A stretch of 64,000 bases of DNA from Chitinophaga niabensis (GTDB taxonomy: Bacteria > Bacteroidota > Bacteroidia > Chitinophagales > Chitinophagaceae). Both the position numbers and the translations under genes were made by a program. This document shows, piece after piece, positions 16,840 through 26,518 of this stretch; position 1 is the first letter of the stretch; each line of letters begins with the position of its first letter. The DNA is taken from assembly GCF_900129465.1 (NCBI RefSeq), contig NZ_FSRA01000002.1, positions 682,001 to 746,000 on the forward strand, read 5' to 3'. The notes beneath the pieces are model-generated. The model did no database searches. It was not told where the DNA came from and saw only the letters and a program-made list of their open reading frames with translations.

Positions 16840-19455
16840 ATGACCGCAGCCGAGATCAGACAACAGTTCCTGGATTTTTTTGCTTCCAAAGGCCACCAGA
16901 TCGTGCCTTCAGCCCCAATAGTGGTAAAAAACGACCCCACCCTGCTTTTTACCAATGCGGGGATGAACCAGTTCAAGGATATTTTCCTGGGAAACAAGCC
17001 TGCGGCCTATAAAAGGGTGGTAGATACTCAAAAATGCCTCCGGGTAAGCGGCAAGCACAATGACCTGGAAGAGGTGGGTATTGACACTTATCATCATACT
17101 ATGTTTGAAATGCTGGGGAACTGGAGCTTTGGGGACTATTTTAAGGCGGAAGCCATTGCCTGGAGCTGGGAATTGCTGACGGAGGTATACAAACTGCCCA
17201 AAGACCGTTTGTATGTAACTGTTTTTGAAGGAGATACGAAAGAAAACCTGGCGTCTGACACAGAAGCCATGGAACACTGGAAGAAATATATTGCGGAAGA
17301 CAGGATCCTGATGGGTAATAAGAAGGATAACTTCTGGGAAATGGGAGATACCGGTCCATGCGGCCCCTGTTCTGAAATTCATGTGGATTGCAGAACGGAT
17401 GAAGAAAGGGTACAGGTTCCGGGAAAAGACCTGGTGAATAATGACCATCCCCAGGTAATTGAGATCTGGAACAATGTATTCATGCAGTTCAACCGTCTGA
17501 AAGATGGCAGCCTGGAGCCACTTCCGGCTAAACATGTGGATACCGGGATGGGGTTTGAGCGGCTGGTGAGGGTGTTACAGCAAAAACAGAGTAATTATGA
17601 TACGGATGTGTTCATGCCGGTGATCCATGCTACAGAAAAACTCTGCGGTAAGGAATATGGACGCACGGAAAAGATAGATATCGCATTCCGGGTGATCGCA
17701 GACCATATCCGTGCCATCTGTTTCACCATCGCAGATGGTCAACTTCCCAGCAATACGGGGGCAGGATATGTGATCCGCCGCATCCTGAGAAGAGCCGTAC
17801 GGTATTACTTCTCTTTCCTGGATGTTAAGAAACCTTTGTTGCATGAACTGCTGCCGGTACTGGCGGGCCAGTTTGCAAAGGTGTTCCCGGAATTGCTGCA
17901 ACAGGAGGATTTTGTAAAGAAGGTAGTGTTTGAAGAGGAAAGCAGTTTCCTCCGTACACTGGATAGCGGCATCCGCAGAATGGAAGATTTTATGGGTGGC
18001 GCTCCTTCCAAAAATGTAGATGGTAAAACGGCCTTTGAACTCTATGATACTTTTGGCTTCCCGCTGGACCTTACCATGCTGATAGCCAATGAGAACGGAT
18101 TTAAAGTAGATGAGCCAGGCTTTGATGCCGAAATGAAAAAACAGAAAGACCGTTCCCGCGCAGCTACAGAACTGGATATGGGAGACTGGAATATTCTGCA
18201 GGACCAGCCTTCCGGTGTTTTTGTGGGATATACTGAGTTGCAGTCTCCCGCCAAAGTGCTGAAACACCGCAAGATCAAAGCCAAAGGGAAAGAGCAATAC
18301 CAAATAGTGTTGGACAGAACTCCTTTTTATGCAGAGAGTGGCGGACAAGTGGGAGATACCGGTACACTGGATTTTAATGGAGAACTCATTACCGTTACGG
18401 ATACCAAAAAAGAGAATGACCTGATCGTTCATTTTGTTGACACTTTACCGGCTGTTCTTACCGGTACTGTGCAGGCAACGGTGGATGCATCCAAAAGGAA
18501 GAACACAGAACGCCATCACTCTGCCACCCACTTATTGCATGCTGCTTTAAGAGCTGTGCTGGGAACACATGTTGCACAGAAAGGTTCCCTGGTAAATGCG
18601 GATTACCTGCGTTTCGACTTCTCTCATTTTGCGAAGGTAACAGATGAAGAACTGGCTGCGATTGAAGCGATCGTTAATGAAAAGATCCGGGAGAATATTC
18701 CTGTGGTGATAAAAGAACTGCCTCGTGAAGAAGCCCTGAAACTGGGTGCTATGGCGCTTTTCGGGGAGAAATACGGTGAAACTGTCCGGGTGGTGACCAT
18801 CGATCCATCCTACTCAATTGAACTTTGTGGCGGTACACATGTTGGGAATACAGGTGAATTAGGATTGTTCAAGTTCATTGCTGAAAGTGCTGTGGCTGCT
18901 GGTGTTCGCCGTGTTGAAGCAGTGACGGGTGCAAAAGCGGAAGCGTTTGTAAATGAGCAATTGCAGCAACTGAAAGAAGTAAAAGCGCAACTGAAAAATC
19001 CGAAGGATATTGTAAAAGCCATTGAGAACCTGGCGAATGATAAAACGGCCTTAGAGAAACAGCTGGCATCCATGGAAGCCAAGCAGGCACAGCAATTGGC
19101 TGCTACCTTGCCGCAGCAGGCAGTGGCTGTGAATGGGGTGCATTTCCTGGGAGCAGTTGTGGAGGTGGGTAGTGCAGACATGGTAAGACAATGTGCATCC
19201 AACGTTAAAGACCTTCTTACGGCACCTTATGTGATTGTACTGGCTGCGAACATAGCCGGGAAAGCACAGGTAGCTGTTATCTTATCGGAGGACCTGGTGA
19301 AAGATAAAGGGCTGAATGCACAGAAGATCATTAAAGAACAGGTGGCGCCGTTGATCAAAGGTGGCGGTGGCGGACAACCTGCTCAGGCCACAGCGGGGGG
19401 ACAGGATGTGAGTCAGTTGCAGCAGGTGATAGAGCAGGTGAAAAGTATTCTTTAA
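16840..19455 (+). CDS. alaS: Alanine--tRNA ligase
   Basis: 871 residues, full length. It charges tRNA-Ala and clears mischarged tRNA. The class II catalytic core starts MTAAEIRQQFLDFFASKGH, with the motif 2 region RVSGKHNDLEEVG. The editing domain carries the zinc motifs HHSATHLLH and CGGTHVGNTGE. The C-terminal oligomerisation part contains a coiled coil (LKNPKDIVKAIENLANDK) and a Gly-rich GGGGGQPAQA segment. It is followed by a strong terminator, so it is monocistronic. Confidence 0.98.
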   Translation: MTAAEIRQQFLDFFASKGHQIVPSAPIVVKNDPTLLFTNAGMNQFKDIFLGNKPAAYKRVVDTQKCLRVSGKHNDLEEVGIDTYHHTMFEMLGNWSFGDYFKAEAIAWSWELLTEVYKLPKDRLYVTVFEGDTKENLASDTEAMEHWKKYIAEDRILMGNKKDNFWEMGDTGPCGPCSEIHVDCRTDEERVQVPGKDLVNNDHPQVIEIWNNVFMQFNRLKDGSLEPLPAKHVDTGMGFERLVRVLQQKQSNYDTDVFMPVIHATEKLCGKEYGRTEKIDIAFRVIADHIRAICFTIADGQLPSNTGAGYVIRRILRRAVRYYFSFLDVKKPLLHELLPVLAGQFAKVFPELLQQEDFVKKVVFEEESSFLRTLDSGIRRMEDFMGGAPSKNVDGKTAFELYDTFGFPLDLTMLIANENGFKVDEPGFDAEMKKQKDRSRAATELDMGDWNILQDQPSGVFVGYTELQSPAKVLKHRKIKAKGKEQYQIVLDRTPFYAESGGQVGDTGTLDFNGELITVTDTKKENDLIVHFVDTLPAVLTGTVQATVDASKRKNTERHHSATHLLHAALRAVLGTHVAQKGSLVNADYLRFDFSHFAKVTDEELAAIEAIVNEKIRENIPVVIKELPREEALKLGAMALFGEKYGETVRVVTIDPSYSIELCGGTHVGNTGELGLFKFIAESAVAAGVRRVEAVTGAKAEAFVNEQLQQLKEVKAQLKNPKDIVKAIENLANDKTALEKQLASMEAKQAQQLAATLPQQAVAVNGVHFLGAVVEVGSADMVRQCASNVKDLLTAPYVIVLAANIAGKAQVAVILSEDLVKDKGLNAQKIIKEQVAPLIKGGGGGQPAQATAGGQDVSQLQQVIEQVKSIL

Positions 19456-19476
19456 TTAGTATAATTATCCATAACA

Positions 19477-19524
19477 GACAGGCGGGCCGGGTATAAGATA
19501 CCTTTGCCCGCCTGTCCTTTTTTT
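19477..19524 (+). terminator. Terminator of alaS
   Basis: 11-bp perfect stem (GACAGGCGGGC / GCCCGCCTGTC) with an 18-nt loop, followed by CTTTTTTT. Confidence 0.88.
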
Positions 19525-19550
19525 AACATTTTATTACCCCGATTACCCCC

Positions 19551-19558
19551 TAAATTTG
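19551..19558 (+). promoter_or_regulatory. -7 element for the PDZ-protein gene
   Basis: Exact TAAATTTG ending 23 bases before the ATG at 19582; it lies after the alaS terminator. Confidence 0.6.
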
Positions 19559-19581
19559 CTGTACATAAAACCGGATATTGT

Positions 19582-20562
19582 ATGCGTAAACTATTATTCG
19601 TATTCAGCCTAGGGGCTATTACAATGGCTCTGCCGGCTTTTTCCCAGGAAAGGTCTTCTGGTAAACTGGGTGAATATGATGAGATCATCATCAAACGAAA
19701 AGGCGCTGACAAGAATGCAAAAGTGACCATTGAGATCAAAGACGGAGAGGTGTTTGCAGACGGGAAGAAATTAGATGAATTCAAGGATAATGATATCATT
19801 GTCCGCCGCCGGGTGATCATTCCAAGGAATGGCAACCTGCCGCCGGGTTCTCCTTTTGAAGAGCAGGAGCTTTCTATCTCACCAAACCCGGCAGTACTGG
19901 GTGTTATCACCAGGAAGGAAGATGCCAGAGGTGCTACGATCACTGAAGTAGCAGAAGGCAGTGCCGCAGAAAAAGCAGGATTGAAAGATGGGGATGTGAT
20001 CACGGGCATTAATGATAAAAAGATACTCGAGCCACAGGAATTGTATGAAGCGATCGGAGAACTGAAACCAGGTGATAAGATCACTGTTTCTTACCTGCGC
20101 AATGGTAAAGAGCAAAAGGCCACCGCAACGCTTGAGAAAAGGCAGGATGCTCCCCGTTCTTTACGTTCAGGGCCCGGTGGTGGTAATCAATATCAATTCA
20201 GGATGCCGGATGGCAGGAGCCCTTTTGGCAACACGCCTGATGGACGGGAATATCCTTTTGCGGAGTTTTTTAAAGACAGGAATTCCACAAGGCTGGGGCT
20301 TTCCGTGCAGGATACAGAAGAAGCGAATGGTGCTGTTGTATTGGATGTAGCGGACGGTACTGCTGCTGATAAAGCAGGGTTCAAAGAGAAAGATGTGATC
20401 ACGGAGTTAGCAGGCAAACCTGTTAAGGACGCAAAGGATGTAGTGCAGTTATATAGAGATAGTAAAGAAGCGAAAAGTATTACGGCAAAAGTGAAAAGGA
20501 ATGGAAGTACACAAACGCTTACGATTAAAGTTCCGAAGAAATTAAATACAGAGAACCTGTAG
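19582..20562 (+). CDS. Exported protein with two PDZ domains
   Basis: 326 residues. A signal peptide (about 1-22, ending AFS-Q) is followed by a beta-rich region, PDZ 1 (about 105-185, with ATITEVAEGSAAEKAGLKDG and the GDKITVSYLRNGKE strand) and PDZ 2 (about 240-320, with GAVVLDVADGTAADKAGFK). No HtrA-type protease triad is present, so it is not DegP; it probably binds exposed C-termini as a periplasmic adaptor. The ATG at 19582 is chosen because the longer frame crosses the alaS terminator and gives no signal peptide. Confidence 0.85.
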   Translation: MRKLLFVFSLGAITMALPAFSQERSSGKLGEYDEIIIKRKGADKNAKVTIEIKDGEVFADGKKLDEFKDNDIIVRRRVIIPRNGNLPPGSPFEEQELSISPNPAVLGVITRKEDARGATITEVAEGSAAEKAGLKDGDVITGINDKKILEPQELYEAIGELKPGDKITVSYLRNGKEQKATATLEKRQDAPRSLRSGPGGGNQYQFRMPDGRSPFGNTPDGREYPFAEFFKDRNSTRLGLSVQDTEEANGAVVLDVADGTAADKAGFKEKDVITELAGKPVKDAKDVVQLYRDSKEAKSITAKVKRNGSTQTLTIKVPKKLNTENL

Positions 20563-20621
20563 TTACATATAGTAATGAAAGGTGAAAATTTATAGTTTAG
20601 TTTAGTGTAAAGCAAAAAGAA

Positions 20622-20649
20622 GCGGCTCGCGTAATGCGGGCCGTTTTTT
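20622..20649 (+). terminator. Terminator of the PDZ-protein gene
   Basis: 9-bp stem (GCGGCTCGC / GCGGGCCGT, with two G-T pairs), 5-nt loop, then TTTTTTG. Confidence 0.75.
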
Positions 20650-20743
20650 GTTAAAGCCAGGCAGAAACCTTGCCCGCGCTCTTTTGGCAGGTAGCAATAC
20701 TTTTTGTTGTGGAAAATATCTGCTCAATACTATATTAATCCAT

Positions 20744-22117
20744 TTACCGCATCAGCAGTTTCGCCAGTTTCAGTTTATTCTTAAACGGCGGATATTTCAC
20801 CGGCACATCCAGCCAGGTAGCTGTTTTCATCACGCCTTTAAAATGCGTGAATTCATCAAAACTGGAACGTCCGTGATAACGGCCCATGCCACTATAACCG
20901 ATGCCTCCGAAAGGCAGATCTGCATTGGTAAAATGCACCAGCGTATTATTGATGCATCCGCCACCAAAAGCCACTTTATCTATAAAGGTTTTCTCCGTGC
21001 GGCGGCTGTTTGAAAAGATGTATAACGATAAGGGATATGGGTTCTTCGCGATCATCTTTATGGCTTCCTCTGCCGCGTTGTAGGGGATAACGGGCAGGAT
21101 CGGTCCGAAGATCTCGTCCTTCATTATAGCCGCATCAAATGAAACATTGGTGAGGATGGTGGGTGCAATGTATTTATTCGATCTGTCTGTTTGCCCTCCT
21201 GCTACAATGGTTCCCTGCTGCAGGTATGAGGTCAGCTGATCAAATCTTTTTTCATTGATGATGCGGGGATAATCTTTGCTGAGCGAAACATCTTCTCCAA
21301 AGAAACGGGTAATGGCTGCTTTCATTTCTTCTATGAGGTTGCTCATTACACTTTCATGCACTAATATATAATCCGGCGCAATACAGGTTTGGCCTGCATT
21401 CCAGCATTTACCCCATATGATCCTTTTAGCGGCGGTTTTAATGTCTGCCCCTTTATCTACAATGCAGGGGCTTTTTCCACCCAACTCCAATGTTACCGGT
21501 GTTAAATGCGGAGCAGCCATTTCCAGGATCTTCCGCCCAACGGGGATGCTGCCGGTGAAGAAGATATGATCGAAACGGAACTGCATGATCTCAGGGATCA
21601 CAATATGGCCTTCCCCGGTAACAACAGCCACAAACGCAGGATCGAAAGCATCTTTGATCACTTTTTGGATAATGGCCTCCGTCTGCGGAGCCAGTTCCGA
21701 TGGTTTGAGGATGGCGCAATTCCCTGCTGCTATGGCTCCTATCAGGGGATTGATGAGTAACTGGAAAGGATAGTTCCAGGGGCCTATCAGCAGCGTAAGC
21801 CCCTTTGGCTCCCGGTAGATCTTGCTGGCAGAGGGATAATGCATGAGCGGGGAACTGACAGCCTGGGGGCGCATCCATTCCCTTAAATTGGTGAGGGTAT
21901 GGTCTATTTCATCGAATAATAACCCCACTTCACTCGAAAACGCCTCCAGCGGATGTTTGGCCAGATCGGCCTGTAAAGCTTCCAGGATAGCTGTTTCGTG
22001 TTTTTTCAGCGTGGTTTTCAGCTTTTTCAGCTGTGCTTTGCGGAATGCATAGGAACGGGTGGCACCGGAATCAAAAAAGCTGCGCTGGGCGGCATATACA
22101 TCGGAAATAGAGGCCAT
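20744..22117 (-). CDS. Aldehyde dehydrogenase, class 3-like
   Basis: 457 residues, the short class 3 length. The catalytic cysteine is C245 (NAGQTCIAPDY) and the general base E211 (LELGGKSP). NAD(P)-binding residues GPWNYPFQL (112-120) and KPSE (138-141) are present. The enzyme oxidises medium- or long-chain aldehydes to acids with NAD(P)+. The C-terminal end (VPVKYPPFKNKLKLAKLLMR) lacks a clear membrane anchor. Divergent from gatB, with a 99-base gap. Confidence 0.92.
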   Translation of the reverse strand: MASISDVYAAQRSFFDSGATRSYAFRKAQLKKLKTTLKKHETAILEALQADLAKHPLEAFSSEVGLLFDEIDHTLTNLREWMRPQAVSSPLMHYPSASKIYREPKGLTLLIGPWNYPFQLLINPLIGAIAAGNCAILKPSELAPQTEAIIQKVIKDAFDPAFVAVVTGEGHIVIPEIMQFRFDHIFFTGSIPVGRKILEMAAPHLTPVTLELGGKSPCIVDKGADIKTAAKRIIWGKCWNAGQTCIAPDYILVHESVMSNLIEEMKAAITRFFGEDVSLSKDYPRIINEKRFDQLTSYLQQGTIVAGGQTDRSNKYIAPTILTNVSFDAAIMKDEIFGPILPVIPYNAAEEAIKMIAKNPYPLSLYIFSNSRRTEKTFIDKVAFGGGCINNTLVHFTNADLPFGGIGYSGMGRYHGRSSFDEFTHFKGVMKTATWLDVPVKYPPFKNKLKLAKLLMR

Positions 22118-22184
22118 AACGATAGAATTATAGAAATGATATGTTACAATTTCGCGAAAATTCCCTGCTTTTTTGCAGTTTGAA

Positions 22185-22192
22185 TATCTTTG
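22185..22192 (+). promoter_or_regulatory. -7 element for gatB
   Basis: Exact TATCTTTG, 24 bases before the ATG at 22217. It supports that ATG over a start at 22190, which would fall inside the element. Confidence 0.6.
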
Positions 22193-22216
22193 TGCGAATC
22201 AGTACGGATTAATAGT

Positions 22217-23674
22217 ATGAGCGCGAGCATCGATTATAACAAATATGAAGCAGTGATAGGCCTGGAGGTACATGCCCAGCTATTGACGCAAAGCAAGCTT
22301 TTCACCAGTGACAGTGCGGCATTTGGCGGTTTGCCCAATACGCATATCAGCCCGATCACCCTTGGGCACCCGGGAACGCTACCCTTTCTGAACAAGAAAG
22401 CGGTGGAACTGGCGGTCCGTCTTGGATTTGCCTGCCATTGTGAGATTGAGCGGGAAAACTTCTTTGCCCGTAAGAATTATTTCTACCCTGATCTTCCGAA
22501 AGGCTACCAGATCAGCCAGCATACTGCACCTATCTGCATTGGAGGCCATGTGCCCATTTTTGCAGAGGGTAACAGCCGCAATATCCGGCTGAACCGTATT
22601 CACCTGGAAGAAGATGCCGGAAAATCCATACACGACCTGGACCCTCAGAATACCATGGTGGATTACAACCGTGCAGGAGTACCCCTGGTGGAAATTGTAA
22701 CAGAGCCGGACCTTCATACCAGCGATGAAGCATATGCTTACCTGACAGAAATGCGCCGCCTGGTACGTTGGCTGGATGTCTGCGATGGTAATATGGAAGA
22801 AGGCAGTATGCGATGCGACGCGAACATTTCTATCCGCCTGAAAGGTGATACCAGCCTGGGAACCAAGGTGGAAGTAAAAAATATGAACTCTATCCGCAAC
22901 GTTAAACGTGCCATAGATAATGAGATCAAACGCCAGATAGAACTGGTGGAAGGCGGAGAACGCATTGTGCAGGAAACACGCAGTTTTGATGCGTCCAATG
23001 GCAGTTCTTTCCCACTCCGTTCCAAAGAAGAAGCCAACGACTACCGTTATTTCCCGGAGCCGGACCTGGCACCATTCCGCATTACAGAAGCTTACCTGGA
23101 TGAGGTACGCGCTACTTTACCTGAACTGCCGGAAGAAATGCTGGCCCGCTATACACAGCAACTGGGGCTTCCTGAATATGATGCCCGTGTGATCTGTGAT
23201 GATAAAGCCACTGCCGTTTATTTTGAAGCACTGATCAATGCTACCCCCCATCACAAGGCTGCGGCCAACTGGATGCTGGGACCAGTTAAATCATGGCTGA
23301 ATGAACAAAATGCCGGCATGGAAGCATTTCCGCTTACACCCGCATCCCTGGCAGCTCTTATTGCATTGATCGCAGACGGGAAAGTGAACTTTTCTATTGC
23401 TTCCTCCCGCATCCTGCCGGCTATGATCACAGCACCGGATAAAGATCCACTGGCGATTGCCACGGATTTGAACCTCCTGCAGGACAATGATGCCGGGAAC
23501 ATTCTGCCCGTGATTGAAGAAGTACTGGCAAAATACCCGGGCAAAGTAGCCGAGTTTAAAGCCGGAAAGAAAGGCCTCATCGGGCTTTTTGTAGGAGAAG
23601 TGATGAAGCTGAGCGCAGGGAAAGCAGATCCGAAACTCACTAACGAACTCTTAATGAAACGGTTGAACAGCTAA
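22217..23674 (+). CDS. gatB: Aspartyl/glutamyl-tRNA amidotransferase subunit B
   Basis: 485 residues. The signature YEAVIGLEVHAQLLTQSKLF at the N-terminus and YFYPDLPKGYQISQ are diagnostic. The central GatB/GatE catalytic domain and the helical YqeY-like tail (KLTNELLMKRLNS end) are complete. GatB transfers ammonia from GatA to Glu-tRNA-Gln or Asp-tRNA-Asn. gatA and gatC are not in the window, as is common in Bacteroidota. The upstream promoter octamer fixes the start at 22217. Confidence 0.97.
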   Translation: MSASIDYNKYEAVIGLEVHAQLLTQSKLFTSDSAAFGGLPNTHISPITLGHPGTLPFLNKKAVELAVRLGFACHCEIERENFFARKNYFYPDLPKGYQISQHTAPICIGGHVPIFAEGNSRNIRLNRIHLEEDAGKSIHDLDPQNTMVDYNRAGVPLVEIVTEPDLHTSDEAYAYLTEMRRLVRWLDVCDGNMEEGSMRCDANISIRLKGDTSLGTKVEVKNMNSIRNVKRAIDNEIKRQIELVEGGERIVQETRSFDASNGSSFPLRSKEEANDYRYFPEPDLAPFRITEAYLDEVRATLPELPEEMLARYTQQLGLPEYDARVICDDKATAVYFEALINATPHHKAAANWMLGPVKSWLNEQNAGMEAFPLTPASLAALIALIADGKVNFSIASSRILPAMITAPDKDPLAIATDLNLLQDNDAGNILPVIEEVLAKYPGKVAEFKAGKKGLIGLFVGEVMKLSAGKADPKLTNELLMKRLNS

Positions 23675-23701
23675 ATAAGCCGTTCATCCAAATTGGCGTG
23701 A

Positions 23702-23784
23702 ATGGGAATATTGCTACTGCAATGGCATTGCCGTCTATTGCTATAAGTTACAAAGCATTAACCCGGAAATGGATATATTCCCAT
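23702..23784. other. Long-range inverted repeat between gatB and the TlpA gene
   Basis: ATGGGAATAT (23702-23711) pairs perfectly with ATATTCCCAT (23775-23784) across 63 bases that themselves contain a small GCAATG/CATTGC hairpin. It lies in the 212-base gap and could be a structured RNA leader or 3' structure. No known class recognised. Confidence 0.35.
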
Positions 23785-23886
23785 AGTAACATGCCCGAAC
23801 CGGCTACATAATTTAACAAAACCGCTGGGGAGCATCCGATTAATTAACCCTAATTTTAGTCCATCATATAGAAAAAAGAAAAGCCC

Positions 23887-25032
23887 ATGAAAAAATTAGC
23901 CATATGGTGTGCCGGCGCAGCTTTGCTGGCCGGATGTAGCAGCCACCCGGAAAAAGGCGGATTCAAGATTGATGTACAACTGGCCAATGCCCCGTTAGAA
24001 AAAGTTTACCTGGAAGAAATGGCCATGCAAGGCCCTAAAATAGTTGATACCACGGCTGTAAAAGATGCCAGTGGCAAGTTTGAGCTGGATGGCATGGTTA
24101 CCGAGCAAGGTTTATACCGCATCCGTTTTGAAAATGGAAAATACATTGTGCTGGGACTGGATGCGGGAGACATGAGTATCCACGGAGATTACAATGAACT
24201 GGAAAAGATAGACGTGAAAGGCTCTGAAGCCACTTCAGAGATCCAGCAATTACTCAATCACTACAGTGAAAAAGCACAGGTGATGAGTAAAGAGATCCAG
24301 GCGATAGACAGCCTCCGCATGGCTAAAACGTCAGACAGCCTGCTCACAGCAAGACGGAATGCATTTGAACAGGAAGCAAAAAACTCCCGCCAGTTCTTTA
24401 TAGATGCCGCACAAAAAACAAAACAACCCGTAGCCGCCGTATTTGCCATGCAACTGGTGCGCTTTGATGATATCACAGAATTCCTGGAAAATAAAGGGAT
24501 CTTTGAAAACATTGCGAAACGTTTCCCTGATAACGCTATGGTGAAGGAAATGATGAAGTCTGTTGAAGAAGCAGAGAAAGAATCCAAACAGGGAGCAGCC
24601 AGCGGGCCGGAATCAAAGGTTGGCCAGTTAGCACCGGACTTTGTATTACCTGATCCCAATGGCAAACAGGTTAGCTTAAGCTCTTTCAAAGGAAAGTTTG
24701 TACTGGTTGATTTCTGGGCAAGCTGGTGCGGGCCCTGCCGCCAGGAAAATCCAAATGTGGTGAATGCTTACATGAAATACAAGGATAAGAATTTCACCAT
24801 CCTGGGTGTTTCTCTTGATAAAGCAAAGGAACCCTGGTTAAAAGCTATCGCTGATGATGGTTTGATGTGGAACCATGTAAGCGATCTGAAGTTCTGGGAA
24901 TCTTCCGTTGTTCCTTTATATGGTATTACGGGTATCCCTACCAATATCCTCGTAGACCCGCAAGGCAAAATTGTTGCGGCTAACCTGAGAGGTAAAGCAC
25001 TCGAACAAAAACTAAGCGAAGTATTGCAATAA
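23887..25032 (+). CDS. TlpA-like thiol-disulfide lipoprotein
   Basis: 381 residues. The lipobox LLAGC places the lipidated cysteine at residue 17. A DUF4369-like N-terminal half (about 25-130) is followed by a helical linker and a TlpA/ResA redoxin domain with active site C281-x-x-C284 (WASWCGPCRQENP) and a cis-Pro loop GITGIPTNILV. It should reduce or oxidise disulfides in the periplasm. A TAATTTTA promoter-like sequence lies at 23851-23858. Convergent with the first SusD-like gene, separated by a bidirectional terminator. Confidence 0.93.
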   Translation: MKKLAIWCAGAALLAGCSSHPEKGGFKIDVQLANAPLEKVYLEEMAMQGPKIVDTTAVKDASGKFELDGMVTEQGLYRIRFENGKYIVLGLDAGDMSIHGDYNELEKIDVKGSEATSEIQQLLNHYSEKAQVMSKEIQAIDSLRMAKTSDSLLTARRNAFEQEAKNSRQFFIDAAQKTKQPVAAVFAMQLVRFDDITEFLENKGIFENIAKRFPDNAMVKEMMKSVEEAEKESKQGAASGPESKVGQLAPDFVLPDPNGKQVSLSSFKGKFVLVDFWASWCGPCRQENPNVVNAYMKYKDKNFTILGVSLDKAKEPWLKAIADDGLMWNHVSDLKFWESSVVPLYGITGIPTNILVDPQGKIVAANLRGKALEQKLSEVLQ

Positions 25033-25033
25033 T

Positions 25034-25068
25034 AAAAAAAGGAGCATCTCTACGATGCTCCTTTTTTT
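25034..25068. terminator. Bidirectional terminator
   Basis: GGAGCAT / ATGCTCC stem extended by A7/T7 flanks, 7-nt loop, between the convergent TlpA and SusD-like genes. Confidence 0.88.
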
Positions 25069-25070
25069 TG

Positions 25071-26495
25071 TTAGTACCCTTTATTCTGTGCTAACTGTTT
25101 ATTTGATTGTGTTTCCAGCAATGGGATGGGAAAGATCACATAATCTGTTCCCGCAGCCTGTGCCAGGTGTTGCGGACGAGCCGGAATAGCTCTGCCGGTA
25201 CGAAGGAAATCCATCATCCCAAAACCTTCAAACGCCAACTCCATCCTTCTTTCATTCAGGATCAGCGTAATCAGTTCTGCCTGTGTTACCGGTGGAACAA
25301 TTACAGATGCGCCACGTATGGTACGGATATCCATTAACTGGGTGAGTGCGCCTGCACTTACCAATGGGTCCAGCCTGGCCATGGCTTCTGCTTTGTTTAA
25401 TTTTATTTCTGCCAGCCGGAGTACCGGAACCCATTGCTCCCTTGGATTGAGATAATATTTACCGGTATAGGTGGATGCTCCGGAAGTGCGGATCATGGCT
25501 GCATTCCTGCGTTTATCTGTTGCAGCGAAATTAGGAATGCCAAAGTAACCTGCAGTATTAACGGAAATATCCCCCCTGCCCAATGGGCTGTAGTGCTGAC
25601 CAATGGCATTATTGGTGTTGGGATTGTCCGCACTGTTCATGGCTACAGAAAAGATCCTTTCTACTGTGGCATTCATATTAGCGAAGGTCCAGTTATCTAT
25701 CGGTTCTGTTGCCAGTTTAAATGCAAGCGGAGAAGCGATCACGGCATCTGCGCTGGTATTAGCATTAGGCCAGTCTCCTTTGTTGAGATATACCCTGGAT
25801 AACAAACCATCCGCAGCTGCCTTTGTAGCACGTGCACGATTAAAGTATGCATCATTCCAGTTCGGTGGCAATGCGGCGGAAGCTTCTGTAAGATCTTTGA
25901 TCATCTGATCGTAGACTTCTTTTACGGTATTCCTTTTTACCCTGTTGACGGCGCTGAGTGCCTGTGCCCCATCTTCTGCAGCATCCAGGATCAATGGAAC
26001 ACCGGGGTGCCCCGCATCTCCCTGGAAGTTATAAGGCTGCGCATATAAACTCACCAGGTAGAAATAACACAATGCCCTGATGAATTTTGCTTCCCCGTAA
26101 TACTGGGTTGCTTTGGGTGTACCTACTACGGCTTCATTCTGCTGTAGTTTTTTCATGAAGAGGTTGGCTTCATAAATGGTACGGTAACCACCTGTCCATG
26201 CATTCAGTGCAATAGCATCTGCGGAGATCATATTGAAAGAACCCACATTACCAAAGAAGGAAGCTACGTTCACATCGTTGCCGCGCTGGTCTGCATAAAT
26301 GAGGATCCGGCCACCAAAGAACTCTGCATTCTGCAAAGCATTGTACATACCCAATGCTGCTTTTTCCACACGGGAAGGATCGCTGAAGATCTGTGCCGGA
26401 TCAATGGCACTAAAGGGCTTCTGTTCATCTACTTTTGAACAGGCGCTGCCCAGCAACAGGCCCAGTACAAGTATATATTTAGAAAACGTTGTCAT
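25071..26495 (-). CDS. RagB/SusD-family outer-membrane lipoprotein (pair A)
   Basis: 474 residues. The signal ends in a lipobox (GSAC, cysteine about 19). TPR-like helices hold typical SusD stretches (FIRALCYFYLVSLYAQPYNF, VPVLRLAEIKLNKAEAMAR) and the C-terminal LILNERRMELAFEGFGMMDFLRTG. SusD proteins sit as lids on SusC channels and catch ligands at the cell surface. The gene follows its SusC partner with 23 bases between the SusC stop and the chosen ATG. The ligand cannot be read from the sequence. Confidence 0.94.
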   Translation of the reverse strand: MTTFSKYILVLGLLLGSACSKVDEQKPFSAIDPAQIFSDPSRVEKAALGMYNALQNAEFFGGRILIYADQRGNDVNVASFFGNVGSFNMISADAIALNAWTGGYRTIYEANLFMKKLQQNEAVVGTPKATQYYGEAKFIRALCYFYLVSLYAQPYNFQGDAGHPGVPLILDAAEDGAQALSAVNRVKRNTVKEVYDQMIKDLTEASAALPPNWNDAYFNRARATKAAADGLLSRVYLNKGDWPNANTSADAVIASPLAFKLATEPIDNWTFANMNATVERIFSVAMNSADNPNTNNAIGQHYSPLGRGDISVNTAGYFGIPNFAATDKRRNAAMIRTSGASTYTGKYYLNPREQWVPVLRLAEIKLNKAEAMARLDPLVSAGALTQLMDIRTIRGASVIVPPVTQAELITLILNERRMELAFEGFGMMDFLRTGRAIPARPQHLAQAAGTDYVIFPIPLLETQSNKQLAQNKGY

Positions 26496-26518
26496 AATTG
26501 TAAGTTTTAGCTTAAACA

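Noticed and set aside
17575-18432. Long minus-strand frame inside alaS
   Set aside because: It is fully inside a certain gene on the other strand and has no recognisable domain.
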